A DNA stretch of 46,218 bases from Gnetum montanum. Its lineage: Eukaryota > Streptophyta > Gnetopsida > Gnetales > Gnetaceae. Positions 20,831 to 33,716 of the stretch are shown here, in pieces. Under the pieces are notes generated by a model. That model did no database searches. It was not told the origin of the DNA and saw only the letters and a program-made list of their open reading frames with translations. Positions within the stretch are counted from its first letter, which is position 1, and each line of letters opens with the position of its first letter. The stretch covers positions 285,023-331,240 of the forward strand of contig MNCI01010386.1 of assembly GCA_015680685.1 (NCBI GenBank). The letters are read 5' to 3'. The translations under genes and the position numbers were made by a program.

Positions 20831-23361
20831 TATGTTCAAACATGGTTGAGTACTCACAAAAATTAATTTTCTCCCATAAAAATAAAGAATTAACTAATTT
20901 CAACCACTTTTGACTTGGGTTTTGATGTTTTGTGACTACTTGAGGCTCTAGCTAAGATTTAGGGCCAAGATTGATAATCTAGAAGATTGCTTGATGCTTT
21001 GTTTTCATATCTTCTCTCCAATTTCCACAAAAATACATAGGTAAGTGTATTTTACAATGTATCTAGTGTAAAAAAGGAAGATTTCTTGATTGTGACACTT
21101 TTTGGCTTGATTTTTAGAGTTCCATGGCTATTAAAGGCTTTAAGTAGGTTCCAAGGTTAGGCTTAGTAATTTGGAAGGTCATTTGAGGTATCATTTATGT
21201 ATTTTATTTTCACCCCACCCATAAATATGCTTGCCAGTGTATTTATGGTGTGGTGCCAATGTAAAAATTATTCATTGATTTTTTTAGTTGTTTCAGGCCA
21301 TCTCCTAGTGCTTAGAGGTCTGTGGTAGAAGTGTCTAGGGTTCTAGGGGTGAATGAAGCTTTATTGACTAGCTTGGATCAAGAATGAGCTATCATAGGTG
21401 TATCTTGATCATGGATAAAGCTTGTAACTTATTTCATGGCCTACATATTTGGCAGGGCATCATGCCCCAATGTAAAAATTTGCTAAAGTCTTAAATCCCA
21501 ATGTATTAGGATTTTTCATGCTTAATTTGGGTGGCACCTTATGGGGTCCACCTAAGGTTAAAAGGCTATTTAAGAGAAAATCCCAAGAAACTCCACTGTA
21601 ACAATATCTTTCCATTTATAAACATTGAGTTCAATGAGTGTAAAGTAAGTGCTTCAAGGTCTTTTATTTTCATTCCAACACATAAGTACGAGGGTTCAAA
21701 TAATAACATTTTTTTGCACATAATTTTCCTGAGGTTGGTTCCTAGTAGAGGCAGAGAGAATACTTGGGAACAAAGATTTTGGAAGATCTATGCTTCAAAT
21801 TGCAACATTCAAGAGCATATTTTCACTCTTCTCCCATCCTAGAGGCAATGTAGTTATAGAAAGAGTGAAGGTTTTACTCTTATTTCCACAAGATGTTGAG
21901 GAGAAGAGGAGCATCAACCAAAAACCCCATATTGAAGAAGGTAGAAACTATTTTAAAGAGCATCTCTTAGCTTCCAAAACCTTCCATTGGTGATGGACCT
22001 TTAACAATGATAGCCAGGTTTCCATTTTTACTATTTATTACTAATTTTTGCTACAATATGGAAGCATTTTCTATTACCTAGTCTTGGTCATCTAAAACGT
22101 TTTGGTTTTGTATGCACTGAATGATGGGTCTATGTTGTATGGTTGCATTTGAATTGTCATTTTGGCTTTAAGGCTCTATTTTACAAAAATTTAAAAAATT
22201 TTCCAAGCTAATTCCTTGTGTTTTTACCCTAATTTTGCCAAAAATAGCTAGGTCTGATGATTTTTTTATAAGGATATGGTGTGCTATTCGCAATTTTTGA
22301 TTTTAGGGTTTTTAAAATTTTTAAGGGACTTAAAATTTTAAGTTGGATCTCGTGCATTAAGGAAAAGAACGGGTGGCTAAGAGAAATACTGTAGAAACTG
22401 TAAACAGAAACACTGTTAGATAGAAAGTAATAGAAAGCTCAAAGCATTGCACAACGTTTTTTGTGACACAAAACGTTTTCGGGGACTTTCACCCCTCATC
22501 AGAGTCTTTAGGCAATGCGGCTAGGCAGCCGAAGTTGCAAAGGCAAGGGAATGAGCATGCTAGTACATGTATAAATAGTGTCCCAACTTCCAAAATTTTA
22601 AACTCCTGCTCATTAAAATTTAAGTGGACCCCATCCGTCAAAAGCGAGATGGGGGTGGGATAATGTAGTGACAAAACTATTACAGACAGTATTTCAAAGG
22701 TGAACATGAAACATTCAACAAATCGGATCTAGATGACAGAGCTGAAGGGTGAAAAGGGTTTAGGGGAACCCTCATGTTTGAATGGTGGACATGAGGAGTC
22801 CGACACCAGAGAATGTCATGCACGTAGAAGTCCAGCTGAAAAAACAGCAACGAACTAGATCTTCAACAACAACGGAGCAACGAGCTACAACGACACTAGA
22901 GAAGATTGATCAAAAGTGACCAAGTTCTATCTTTGGCACACACACAACATTGGAGGTTTTAGCACAAGGCCTAGTTGTGAGACTTATGGTGTTGTAGCAA
23001 CAAAAGGATGAATTTAGCAAATATACTTCATGTTTTTCTCAAGTCTACCATAAGTTTTTGGTTACTAGAACTACTAATACTTGGTGGGGTATCTCACACT
23101 TGAGGCATATATGCACATGTGATTTCTAGGGCCGCTATATTATCTAAACCAATAAGTAATTTTATTGATTTTTGTTTTTGTTCATGTGATGTCAACATTT
23201 TATAGTTATGTTGTTTTTTGGTTACCTTGGACTTATTTGTTTAATTGGTTTCAATTAGATGGTTATAAATATAATTTTAATTTATTATGTTTATTATTAT
23301 TTTGGTTTTGTATGATTAACTCATGCTAAATGCTAATGGGTTATTTACATTTGTTTTAGGT
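20831..23361. other. AT-rich region without recognisable gene
   Basis: Only short open frames without known motifs were seen. A small inverted repeat with AACGTTTT-type arms lies at 22453-22477, and a TATAAATA stands near 22568. The 22370-22960 stretch is less AT-rich than its surroundings and could be a remnant of an element's untranslated region, but no termini were found. Confidence 0.4.
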
Positions 23362-26205
23362 CTTGCACCTAAATCTATCATTGTTGTAATCACCTCAAGA
23401 TGTGAGGAGGAGAAGTTCATTCTCAAGTAGGGTGAAGGAGACTCAACATAGGAGTGGTTGGCAAGCAAAGCATCTAGAAATATCCATAAAAGAATCATTG
23501 ATATAGGTTTGCTTTATTTGTTCATGTGTCCTAGTCCTTTAATGCCTATTGCAAAGACAGTGAATATAATTAATTCCTTTGATCAAAAACTCAAAAATTT
23601 CATCTCTCATGTTCATAGTGTGCCTATTACATTAAGCATTAATGAATCTACATTTAGTAACCTCTTTGGTATAGCTTGTAATGGCATCAAGGTTTCACAA
23701 GAGCTAGGAAAGAGAAGAGCCATAAAGAGGAGGTTGAGAAGTGGCTTACTTCTCATTCTAGTAAAGAGTTGACCTTAGATCAGTGTACGGTCATAGAGGC
23801 CAATGAGATCTATCTTCTATTCTACACTAGATCATTTTCCTTATTGTTGTCATAGAAGAAGATCCTTTGTATTTGATAGGCTTAGATCATGAAGAAGATC
23901 CTCACCGAGGGGGCTAAGTTCAATTGGGCTATGTGCTTGGTCTCTTAGCTACATGAGAAGATTGAAAAATTTTGCAATAACCTTGATAGAATATGCCACA
24001 TGCACTTTACATTTTCTTAATACATATCTAAGAAGGTTTGCAGAGTTCCTAGTGGTCAAAAAGGATGGAAAGTGGATGAGTTATGATTCCTTCTAATTTC
24101 CCAAGCCTAGGGTCAAACACATTGTTCCAGTTATGCAGGTTCAAGATCCACTAGTTGAAAATGTTGGAGATTTGCTATTATTTACCACTAAGAAAATTAG
24201 TGGTGCACGTTTTTCTTCCCTTAATAGCATGAGGGCTAAACCCCATATTACCTTTAGGAGTGACAAGAGAGCCAAAGAGGTAAGTATAGAGGCTAATGGT
24301 GTAGCCAAGGTAAAGCTGAAAAGGTCACTACTTGAGGAAGTAGTTCCTATTATTAAATAGTCATCAATGAAGAAAATATCTCTTAGGTTTGTCAAGGTAC
24401 ATCATATTTTTTCATGTATGTTTTATATGAACTTTTAGTTTAATTTTGTTTCTTATGTTATCTTATATATTTTTTTGTTATATGTTTATGTTATATATAT
24501 TTTTATATTTTTATTTTTTAGAAAAAACTTGCTAACTTGTCTTATGTTTTTTCTTTACCACTCCTGCAAGGAAGCAACAAGAATTGGTAGCCCAAGTAGT
24601 GGTAGGGCAGAGCAAAGATGCTAAGAAAAGAAAGCACTATGATAGTAGGAGGAGGAAAAAGGGATATCTAATGAACCATTGGATTCCTTGGATGCCATAT
24701 TTGAAGATTCTACATTTGATGATGAGCCTCCTGTTAACATCTGACATGGTTCTCCATGTACTTATTCATTTTAGTTTATGCATTATATTTTCATAGTTTT
24801 ATTTCAAAATTTATTTTAATTTTTTAATTGTGTTCATGGTCATATTTGTTATAGTGCCTTAAATTCTTCTAGACGCATCCATCTCTACATTTTGTTTAAA
24901 ACCTTGAGTTGAAGTTCTAAATAAGACTGAGTTCATGCAAGGCATGGCGGAAGATATGATCAATTAGTTGTAACAAATAGCTCCCAATGTTGGTAAGAAT
25001 GGTTAGCATATTTTGTCTTGAATTTTATTTATTTATTTATTTTTATATTTTGTTTTATATTTTTGATGTCTTTCTACATTTTCTAGTTACATGGTCTAAA
25101 GTGTTTTTCGTTCCTTTTATTTCTTACTATTTTTTATGTGTATATTTTTATTATGGTTATTGTAGTGTACAAGGTTAGATGGAATCATGAGTGTAACATT
25201 GAACTTGATGAGTTGCCTACACTACTACCTAATGTGAAAAGTGTCCCATGAAGGTTATATGAAGAAGCCACTAAATGTCCCCTCTCATGTACTAGGACTT
25301 CTTAGAAGTGCCAACACTCCAATGAATTCCTATGGAAAAATGTTGTGACATTAGAGAAAGAAAATAATTGATAAGTAGCTGAAATTAAAGACCTTAGAAA
25401 TTGCAAGGAGTTTATAGAGGCTCATGTAGCCAATAGAGACTCCTTGTGGACTAAGAAAATTAAGTCGATATGCTACTAGAGTGCCATACATTGCAAGGGT
25501 GCTCTAGTTAGGAGCAACACTAAAAAGAACATACAAATGGATTTATTGGTGTGGAAGATTAGAGACTGGTGAAAATATTGCACTTGGATTCTTAAGTGGG
25601 GTAGGAAATAAAAGGACCACAAGTGAAAGTACAAGGTAGAAAAGGAAAGCTATGTCAAATGGCTATAGGAGGATGTTGTGAAGAGCTGAAAGCTTAAGAT
25701 GTTTGTGTAGGAAATATATGTAGAGACTCTTTGATAGTGCTTGATTTCCCAACTATTTAGATTACTACTACTTCCAAAGGGGCTACTACTACCTCTTGTT
25801 TCCAAGAGCCTCTAGGGTAAATAGATGTTGAGAAGAGAAACATATTAACAAGTTTAAACCTTGGAGAAATAAACTAGGCTAACCTAAGTAAAGAGTAGAC
25901 TCTTCATAGGTTGGAGATTGGTCTTCAAAACTTTCCCCAAGAGGACCTTACTTGAGAGTCTCCAAAGATTTGTTTTAGTGTCTTCATTTTACCATTTTTG
26001 TTTCTTTTTACTTTAGTTTATATTTTTTCTTTTTATATTGTTGTTTTACAATTATGTTTACACTATACTAGTTACTAATTAAATTTTTATTTCATGTTTT
26101 GTTTTATGTTTTTTGTATAGTGTAGGCATTAGGTGATGGCAATAGTCCTAGTGGTCATGATGGTGATGATGTTCTTCCTCCTCTAATTTTACCTTAGGCA
26201 TACCA
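23362..26205 (+). pseudogene. Unrecognised exon-like pseudogene, possibly a plant mobile-domain protein
   Basis: Coding-like blocks alternate with very T-rich stretches that look like introns. The blocks are about 23362-24410 (one phase shift near 23715), 24560-24750, 25170-25740 and 26125-26195. Possible splice points include TTGTTTTAG before 23361, GTAAGAATGG at about 24993 and TTATTGTAG before 25168. The first block reads FDQKLKNFISHVHSVPITLS, then TFSNLFGIACNGIKVSQELG, then EKWLTSHSSKELTLDQCTV in the shifted frame. It is loosely like the mobile-domain family suspected in ORF2. The third block is Lys/Glu-rich and probably coiled coil. The last is acidic and Gly-rich. Stops are present throughout. 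No family can be named with confidence; it could be a transposon gene or a dead host gene. Confidence 0.35.
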
Positions 26206-26989
26206 ATGTTATCACATTTTGTTTATTTCAGTTATGGTGTTAATGTTATTTTTATTGGTTATTCATAGTCATTGAAGACTATTAGATTATTTATTTTATT
26301 ATTACACAGTGCAATTATGGTTGTTAGACTTTCATTTATTTTTTGTTATCATTATTGACTAAATTTTTGTCACATTGTGTGACTATGGCTATTAGACGTG
26401 GACACTTTGGCTACAATATTTTAACATTTCATATTCATATATTTTCATCATTTTCATGTTTTTGTATTTTTTATGTATTTTATGTTCTCTTATATAAATA
26501 AGGCTATGTGTTTATAGTGTAGGGCTATAAAGAAAAAAAATTGTAATAAAATGCAAACGTAAGGTAATCAAGTGAAACAAAGTGTAAAACATTGCATAAC
26601 AAGCTATAAGGTGGTATAAAAAAGGCTACAATGCATTACCAATTTAAGGCCCTAGTAGGCCACCAATTTAAGGCCATGGCTAATTTTTATGAGTTTTTAT
26701 ATTTTAAGAATTTTTATGTCTTAAATTTTTCATGATAATTGCATGTTTTTTAAAGGAAAGTGCAAAAGATAAATCATGAACAAGAATAAATTATGAATTT
26801 CATACAAACATGTACAAGTAAGGCTAAGTAGTTTTAATAAGCTTGAAACAAGGTAAAGCATGGTTAAACAAAATGACACATATAAACAAAAGGTTGAAAC
26901 TAGGCTATGAAATAAAAATAAAAGGAAAAGGCCACACGGTTTTAACATAGGGTTCAACAAGTAGGAGATATACTCAATTGTGCAATTAT
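26206..26989. other. AT-rich region without recognisable gene
   Basis: No coding or structural feature was seen apart from low-complexity AT-rich DNA. Confidence 0.4.
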
Positions 26990-26996
26990 TTCCTTA

Positions 26997-27568
26997 TGAC
27001 ATCCTATCCTTGGATGTCATGAAAAACGACAAATATATGATATATTAGACATTATGCATATGACGAAAATATACCAAATGCAAAATATATGTGATATTTG
27101 ACATTATGTATAGAGGAAATAATAGGAAAATGTAGAAATAGAAATCAAAGAATGCTTTATTGATATGGAATAACGTATTCAGATTGTGCTCTGAGAGTGT
27201 TCCTTGAGGCTTTCTGCCTTTGGCATCTATCCCTTAGAGGCAATCCAACACTGCCACCATGGTTAGGCCTATAACCTGGCTAGAAGAAATGGCTAGTCCA
27301 CTTCTTATCCCACTTCATCTAGCTTCTCATGTCTTACCTATAATAGCTTCACCACTCCATGTTTTCATGACCTCTAACCCTAAATATAAATGTCTTAGGT
27401 CAAACCCTCAACAGTTACCTTAAGAGATACATCTGTTATTACAACATGCCCTTTTGGGTCTTAATCACAACTATGCTTTTGGGTCTTCTTAAGATGAAAA
27501 TAACACTTATTATGAAGAGACATCATCTTCATTAGGAAAAAACATCATTTGGGAATGGGGATGTGAGA
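26997..27568 (-). repeat. LTR of element F (minus strand)
   Basis: On the minus strand this starts TCTCACATCCCC, probably once TGTCACATCCCC, a common plant gypsy LTR start. It has a TATA-like CATTTATATTT near 27390 and an AATAAA signal (complement of 27156-27161), and seems to end GGATGTCA at 26997. A purine tract stands just outside its start. The first 215 bp (27352-27566) recur at 38125-38339. The left end is inferred. Confidence 0.55.
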
Positions 27569-27592
27569 ATCTACCCCCCTTAGGTTTTTTTC
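27569..27592 (-). promoter_or_regulatory. Polypurine tract next to the F LTR
   Basis: On the minus strand the bases before the LTR include AAACCTAAGGGGGGTAGATT, a typical plus-strand primer site. This makes 26997-27568 a 3' LTR. Confidence 0.6.
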
Positions 27593-28029
27593 ATCCTTGA
27601 ACGAGTCCACATTCTCTATCTTTTTCCAACTCCAATGCTTTCTTTCATTATCTTGTGCTCTAATAATTTGATTTCTCCTTTGAACCTAAAGTTATTTCTT
27701 ACTTATTCTATAAAAAAAAATATACGTGAGAAAAACATATGGAAACTTAAATATTACTTTCTTGGTAATTACTTCATTTTCTAAGATAATGAAAAAAGAT
27801 GAATTAAAGATTTATCAACCACTAATCACCAATCCTAACTAGGATCATACAAAGTGCAACTTGGATCTGGTTACCCAAGTGAAGGCAATGCAAATTATTT
27901 ATCCCTAATTTTATTATCATAGATATTTTACTTATCTAATTGAAATTTAAATTGAATAATGAATAAAATAATAAGAAAAATCAAATAAAAGTAAGAGTGA
28001 GATAATTCTTGATCTTGATCAACCATATG

Positions 28030-29100
28030 AATTGATGGGAGCAACTATAATTCTACCATAAGTAGTATGTGATTAGATGATCTTATTTGGGATGGCAACG
28101 CTTGATCTTGATTCTTCTCAACTTCTTCTTTAGAAATCAACTCTAGTAACTTGGTAAATTGAAAGAATCTAACATCATACCAAATATAATCCAAAGTCTC
28201 AATGAAGAATGTTGTTTAGCCATCTTCATTAATCATTGCAGGGTAATTTGTAAACTATGGTTCTTGAGGAGTGCCATCCATCAACATCATCTATTCTTGA
28301 ATTCTAGAATCTGATTTATCTACTGAAGATTCAAAGTAAGCACAATATGCACTAGCTAATGGAGTTGCATGCTAAATTGATGGAAACATCTTCTTCAAGT
28401 CTAGTTCATCTTTCAAATATTCCTTTACATATCCATATTTTAGGAATTTATAAACACCACTTCCAACTTTTTAATTGAAGTCTCCACAAAGAATAAATGG
28501 AACTGGATTAGTATAACTTAGGAATAACTTCTTCTTCAAACTTTATTCTATTTTCTATATCAAGTATGCTCCTTGACAAAGTCTAACATCTGAACATGTC
28601 AGTTTCACAATTAATATGTGTTAACCATGCATACACATTTTCTTGATAGATGAATGTTTAGAATCACTACCAGGGCTATGTGATTTTTTTGAAATCTTAA
28701 TTGTTCCTTCTTGACAATCTCTTGAAGTTTTGGAATTCCATTCAAATATTTGTACCAATTCAAACTTGGCTTCTTTATAAAAGATCATACAACCATCCAT
28801 GTTCTGACTTCTACAATATGCTAATCTATATGGCTCCAAAGAAGAACTTCCACAAGAACCTTTTTGCTTATAGATACCTTTGTATCCCATGTTTCCCAAG
28901 TCTAGTTGGAATTGATATAGAAACTCCCATGGTAAGATTTCTTATAAGTACAAAACATCAACATCCAAATCTTTTAACTCTACTAAGATACATGGGTATC
29001 AATATTCGTGCCAATCTAAAGCCCATGATGGACATAGTAGATGTTGCTTCTCACTTACTAAGGATCTTGCAAGCATGTTGTATGTTGCAACTTTCATTCT
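28030..29100 (-). pseudogene. CCR4-type deadenylase pseudogene, apparently intronless
   Basis: The minus strand carries one continuous frame of about 355 codons with several stops. It matches the exo/endonuclease-phosphatase domain of plant carbon catabolite repressor 4 homologues, which shorten mRNA poly(A) tails in the CCR4-NOT complex. In order: VATYNMLARSLVSEKQ, then LCPSWALDWHEY (about 29090-29000); DVDVLYL.EI (about 28965-28938); MGYKGIYKQKG (28899); NMDGCMIFYKEAKFELV (about 28800); PFILCGDFN at about 28500-28474 with the catalytic Asp and Asn; LASAYCAYF; ETLDYIWY (about 28200); and SSNHI at 28080, where the family has SDH, so a catalytic Asp is now Asn. Host CCR4 genes have several introns across this span. 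None is seen here, which points to a processed copy. It ends near the A insertion site. Confidence 0.75.
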
Positions 29101-29223
29101 CATTCTTGGATTTTGTTCTCAGTCATTTCTCTTCATGAGTATCATATTCCTTATCAAAATGAGATTTTTAGTTTCCATGTTATTTTTTCCCTATGTTTTG
29201 ATTGCAGGATGGATTAATATACC

Positions 29224-29228
29224 CTTTT
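29224..29228. repeat. Target-site duplication of element A, left copy (CTTTT)
   Basis: CTTTT directly precedes the TG of the 5' LTR and recurs at 35681-35685. Confidence 0.85.
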
Positions 29229-30040
29229 TGATGAGTCATGAATTTTCTGGCTATGATATCACAGCGATCGCGATATCGCATACCTGATATCGCGGCTTGC
29301 CTCAATTTCTATAAATAAGAGGCAGCTTTACTAGTTTTAGAACCTTAGATTTAGATCCTTAGCAAAACTTTGGTAGTTTTACCCCTCCAAAGATGAAATT
29401 ATTTTTCAGTGTATGCCCGCAGTGTGGTGATTGTAATTGTACGACATACTTATTCGAGTGTGATGTACTTGGACATACACATGACCAGAAATAAAGATCA
29501 AGATTACTTCATCATTGCAGCATTTACTTAGTTTAATTATTTAATTAATTGTTATTTACTACTTTCCTAGTTAATCTCTCTCTCACCCTTATCTCATGTT
29601 AAAACACAAAATGAGTACGACTTGATTACAAGCATTTAAGTGTGACTACTTGGTAACCCAGTAGCATACCTAGGATCTATGCTTGGTAATCCCAGTGGTA
29701 GTCATGCACGAAGTCCAAGATGTGTATGGATAATCAAGGAACGAATGTTCATCACACTTAGGCTAGTTAGATTCTCTCTCAACCTTTCTCTCTTAGCTTA
29801 GTTAATCTTATTTATCATCATACCCAGGAGTAGCATTAGGTTAGAACCACATCATACACTTTACTCTAGACTAAACCATATGTGACAAAGCTAATACTAG
29901 TCCAGGTGGGAAGACACTGAATTGCGACCTAAGGCTAACTATCTAGATGCCACAACTAGTCCATCTATGGAGTTCAACCAGATCACGCGTGTAACACTCA
30001 TATTCATATGGTTGAGTGTAGGGGTACCTCACCACTCATC
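29229..30040 (+). repeat. 5' LTR of element A
   Basis: This is an 812-bp LTR, TGATGAGTC to CACTCATCA. Its U3 has GATATC cores at 29255, 29272 and 29286 with a CGATCG between, then TATAAATA at 29310-29317. R holds AATAAA at 29490-29495. It is homologous to 34894-35680 and to the B LTRs. Confidence 0.93.
29252..29317 (+). promoter_or_regulatory. U3 promoter of element A: GATATC palindromes plus TATA box
   Basis: Three GATATC palindromes in 40 bp are followed 19 bp later by TATAAATA. The same arrangement is reused inside A and B upstream of ORF2. Confidence 0.65.
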
Positions 30041-30041
30041 A

Positions 30042-30059
30042 TTGGCGCCATTGCCGAGG
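30042..30059 (+). promoter_or_regulatory. Primer-binding site of element A (tRNA-Asp)
   Basis: TGGCGCCATTGCCGAGGA begins one base after the LTR. It matches the complement of the plant tRNA-Asp 3' end at 16 of 18 positions, the primer typical of Athila-type elements. Confidence 0.85.
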
Positions 30060-30172
30060 ATGGTGCTAGTTATCTAAATTAGTTATATCATACAAGGTCA
30101 CTGTATAATGACTTAACGATATATCTTTTAGAAAGAAATAATTATAAAAATTCACACATAAATTCACAACAA

Positions 30173-32154
30173 TGCCTCTCCTACAAGATTACAATAATGC
30201 CACACTTAGTAAGGAAGTTCATTGGAGAACCAACGAACTATATGACGATGAAGATTGGAGTACATAACCTGAAGTGGGGGTTTTTTATAAACATCAATGA
30301 AGGCAACGTCATCCCAAGGCATGAAATCATAACTTACCTGATGAAGATGAACCCTTAGTAGCCACTACAAGCTTAACGCAAATACAAGAGGCCATTTGAA
30401 TCTCACGTAGGCATCATAAAGAGAGTCGTCTACCCAGGCTCGATTTAAACAACTTTCCTAAATTTTCAGGAGGCTATGACTTAGATCCGCATTAACATTT
30501 ACCAGCCTTCTACAATGCCTACACATGGAACAAGATTGATAACAGCTGATAAAAACTTAAGCTCTTTCCTATGACACTTGTTGACCAAGAAAAAGTATGG
30601 TATAGATTGTTAAAACCAAATTCAATACGATGTTGGTCAACAATAGTAGAAGTCTTTAACAAAAAATATCAAACCTACGCAAGAGTGTCAGCCTTGAGAA
30701 AACAAATCCAAGAGTGGAAACAAGCACAACATGAACCCTTGGATATGGCCTTAGAAAGATATTATGCACTATTAAATAACTATCCAGGCCATGGGTTTTC
30801 CGAGGAAAGGCTAATGTATCATATCATTGATGGGCTACGTAATGAAACAAGGGAGACCTTAGGAATGTATGCCCAAGGTCAACTATATGAGCTATGAACC
30901 CATCAAGTTCAAGAGCTTATTAAGTAGGTAGCAAAAGAAGAAGGAGAGCTAGCTAGATGGGAGAGTGTTGAAAAATATCAATGGGACCAAAATCTCAACT
31001 TAACAAAGGTCCATGATCATTAAAGGGAGAGATCAACCTATCACAAGGGGAAAGAATCATCTTTGCCAGTACAACAATCGTTAGAAGAAGTCAAGGAAAA
31101 AATCAATAAGATGTTGGAATGGACGTATCAAAAGTGTGGAGAATATATCGATATTATTGGAGATAGAGTTTTGACAACCCAAGAAGCAGGAAAAAATAGT
31201 AGATAATAGGAAAGAAGGGATAAGAAAAATAAGAGCTCAACTTTCAATCATACGTATGAGTGCAACATATGCTTGTATGATCACCCCAAAGTCCAATGCC
31301 CAATATTGTTACATTTACATGAGCATTGGGGAAATACGTTACATCCAAATTTCGTACAGAGATACTATGTTCAATCACAGTGGCAACAATCCCAGTCATG
31401 GGGGAGACCACCACTAGACTGGAGACACCCTTCATATCATCTGAATTCAAATGCTTATCTTGTTCAACATCTTGTTTCTCCAATTGGATCAACACACTTT
31501 ATCTCACTACAGTACCATTCTCCTCAATACTATCAACCCATAACTCCAACACAACCACCACCTTGTGCACCTTATGCTCCTCCTCACTTTCAACATTCTC
31601 ATCCTTTCCCTCCTTATACATCGCCACCAACTGTTCCTAAGGTTCCTGCACCACCACAACAACCCATGAACGTCACTTGTGCTACTACTATCAATAGTAG
31701 TGAGAGGCCTCCTCAACATCCAAAGTGCCCCTTATTTAAACATAACCACAATAAGGGACAACATAATTTCAAGGCCACTGCATCTTCCAACTCAGCACAA
31801 GTTCCACATTTTTGTGCACCCTCACCTTCGAACTCCAAACCTCATGTAAATTCATTAGGGCCACCAACTAACACTCCAACAACCATATGACCCAATGAAC
31901 ACAATCCTGGAAGGCAACAACCCGATCCTTGCATACCATCTAACAGTCCCAAATATCATAATGGGTCAACTTGTTATCTAGGAACTACATCGTATAAATT
32001 TCCCCACTATGCTCATTATAATCAAGTGTGTGAACCCCGATGGTGTAAGTATGAATGGGCCCCAATATTTCCAACATGAAAGGATCCTCATCTTCCATTT
32101 ATTAATCCTTGCCATCCTCAATCATTTAGTTATGGGGGATATTCCCCATTCTAA
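30173..32154 (+). pseudogene. gag: Gag of element A
   Basis: ATG at 30173 (MPLLQDYNNAT) and stop TAA at 32152-32154 enclose about 660 codons, the same size as in B, with one net frameshift before 30571 and several stops. The Gag core lies at 30571-30897. A CCHC-like knuckle, CNICLYDHPKVQC, lies at about 31260-31300 with spacing CX2CX3HX4C, one residue shorter than the retroviral consensus. A long Pro/His/Gln-rich tail (31380-31890) includes YYQPITPTQPPPCAPYAPP. The end is YGGYSPF. TGA at 30895-30897 and TAG at about 30925 stand where the family has Arg and Gln. No protease follows. Confidence 0.88.
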
Positions 32155-33370
32155 TAATAAGCAAGATTAATAACCACTTTTTATTTTCTTTAATATTACA
32201 ACTTTTTGTTTTCCAGTTTTTCATTTTTCAACTTCTTGTTTTATCTTTTTGTCTTTTTAGTATTTTTGTCGTTTTACGTTTTTTATAAGTAATCTCATCT
32301 ATGAATAATACACTCATGTGGACCATTGGTTGAGGTGTGTTCTATGTTATCATGTCTCAAGCAATCAATTATTTGGATAGTGAGCCCATTACACCCACTC
32401 ATCCATTCTACAAATAAAGAGGTTTTGTTCGAGGGTACAATGATATTCTTGACATTTTTAAAAACTTAAAATTAATTTTATGTTCATTGTACCTAGAATG
32501 AAGAAGGATGGACCAAGAGGGAATGATTAGGATGTGACATCAAGGGGACTTGCAAATTCTCTTGGGTGACATCTGTGGGAGCTATCATGCAACGTGGTTG
32601 TACTAAGATCCTTGTAGATCTAACGAAAAATGGAAGTAAGAGTAATCAAACGAGCCCTTAAAAATCCAATGCTATTCTAGGGGGTTCCACTGGAAAGACA
32701 TGCACCCATGCCTGAGGGTTGGTGGCTTCTCTAGATTCAGCATTCAAAAAAAATGAGAAAAAGAAAAAAAAAGAGAAAAAAGAAAAAAAAAAGAGAAAAA
32801 AGAGAAACAGAAAATGAAAAAGGAAGTGCCACAAAACAAAAATCACTCCTCCCTTGAACAAAACGCCAAGTGATCATACGCCTTGTTGTTATGGTACTCT
32901 CATAGTTGTTCATCATGGGATGAAACAATGCAATGTCACTAATTAGAAGGATGGACTTGGTCTTGATCTTAGAATGATGGGTTAATGACATGTTAATCAT
33001 GCTTTTCATGTGGGATTCACTATGCCCTAGGTCAGTTACCTCATGTCCCAATCTCTACAATCCCTTCTATACTNCTTATGACATAGCTCACACATACCAT
33101 TTCTTACCCTCAACATAATTTTCAAAAAATTTTCTTTCCCTACTATTATCCCTATGAATTTCAACGTTCCTATGTACCATTACATAGCCTTTTTCTCTAT
33201 CACCCAAGGTTTTTATTGATAAAATCCACACCATCATCATTAATTATGTCTTTCGAATTAATGGAATTACCCTAGAAATCCTTCATAATAGCTAAATGTC
33301 CTCATCTTACAATGTTGATTTCAAGAAAATCCTTTAAAAATTTAGTATTTGTGTTGTGCCTCATGTCACT
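32155..33370 (+). other. Spacer between gag and internal promoter of element A
   Basis: No protein is seen. It contains a stretch related to C's post-pol spacer (about 32380-32720 with 6300-6740), an A/G-rich tract at 32745-32823, and one N at 33074. It is longer than the matching spacer in B. Confidence 0.55.
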
Positions 33371-33371
33371 A

Positions 33372-33465
33372 GGGCCGTGATATCACATACGCGATATCAC
33401 AGCCGACGTGATATCATGTACGTGATGTATCGTACGTAATATTGCGTCCCCACCACCTATAAATA
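33372..33465 (+). promoter_or_regulatory. Internal promoter of element A upstream of ORF2
   Basis: GATATC cores at 33379, 33393 and 33410 are followed by further TACGTGAT-like repeats and TATAAATA at 33458-33465. It corresponds to the B module at 16846-16912, and the following ~250 bp of leader are also conserved. Confidence 0.65.
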
Positions 33466-33716
33466 GGCAAGCCCCCTGCAACACTTAGCATTATTTTTGC
33501 CATTCACATGGGGGAGTTTTTGAATTTTTTCTCTATGACTTGCAATTAAGCAACCCTTGCTTTTCTCACTATATCTCGCTCGTTGGTACTCCGATTTTAA
33601 TTCCGTCTGAACCTACTTGAACTTGGAGTGTTCAACTTAGTTGTGGGGGAGGGACATCTATCGAAAAGTGCCTAACTTTTTTGGAATTTATCATCACCCA
33701 AAGGACATTATTAAGG

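Noticed and set aside
31507-31719. Minus-strand open frame inside gag of A
   Set aside because: It is antisense to the Pro-rich Gag tail, which is conserved with B on the other strand.
32658-32861. Phe-rich open frame
   Set aside because: It is a product of the A/G-rich tract read on the other strand.
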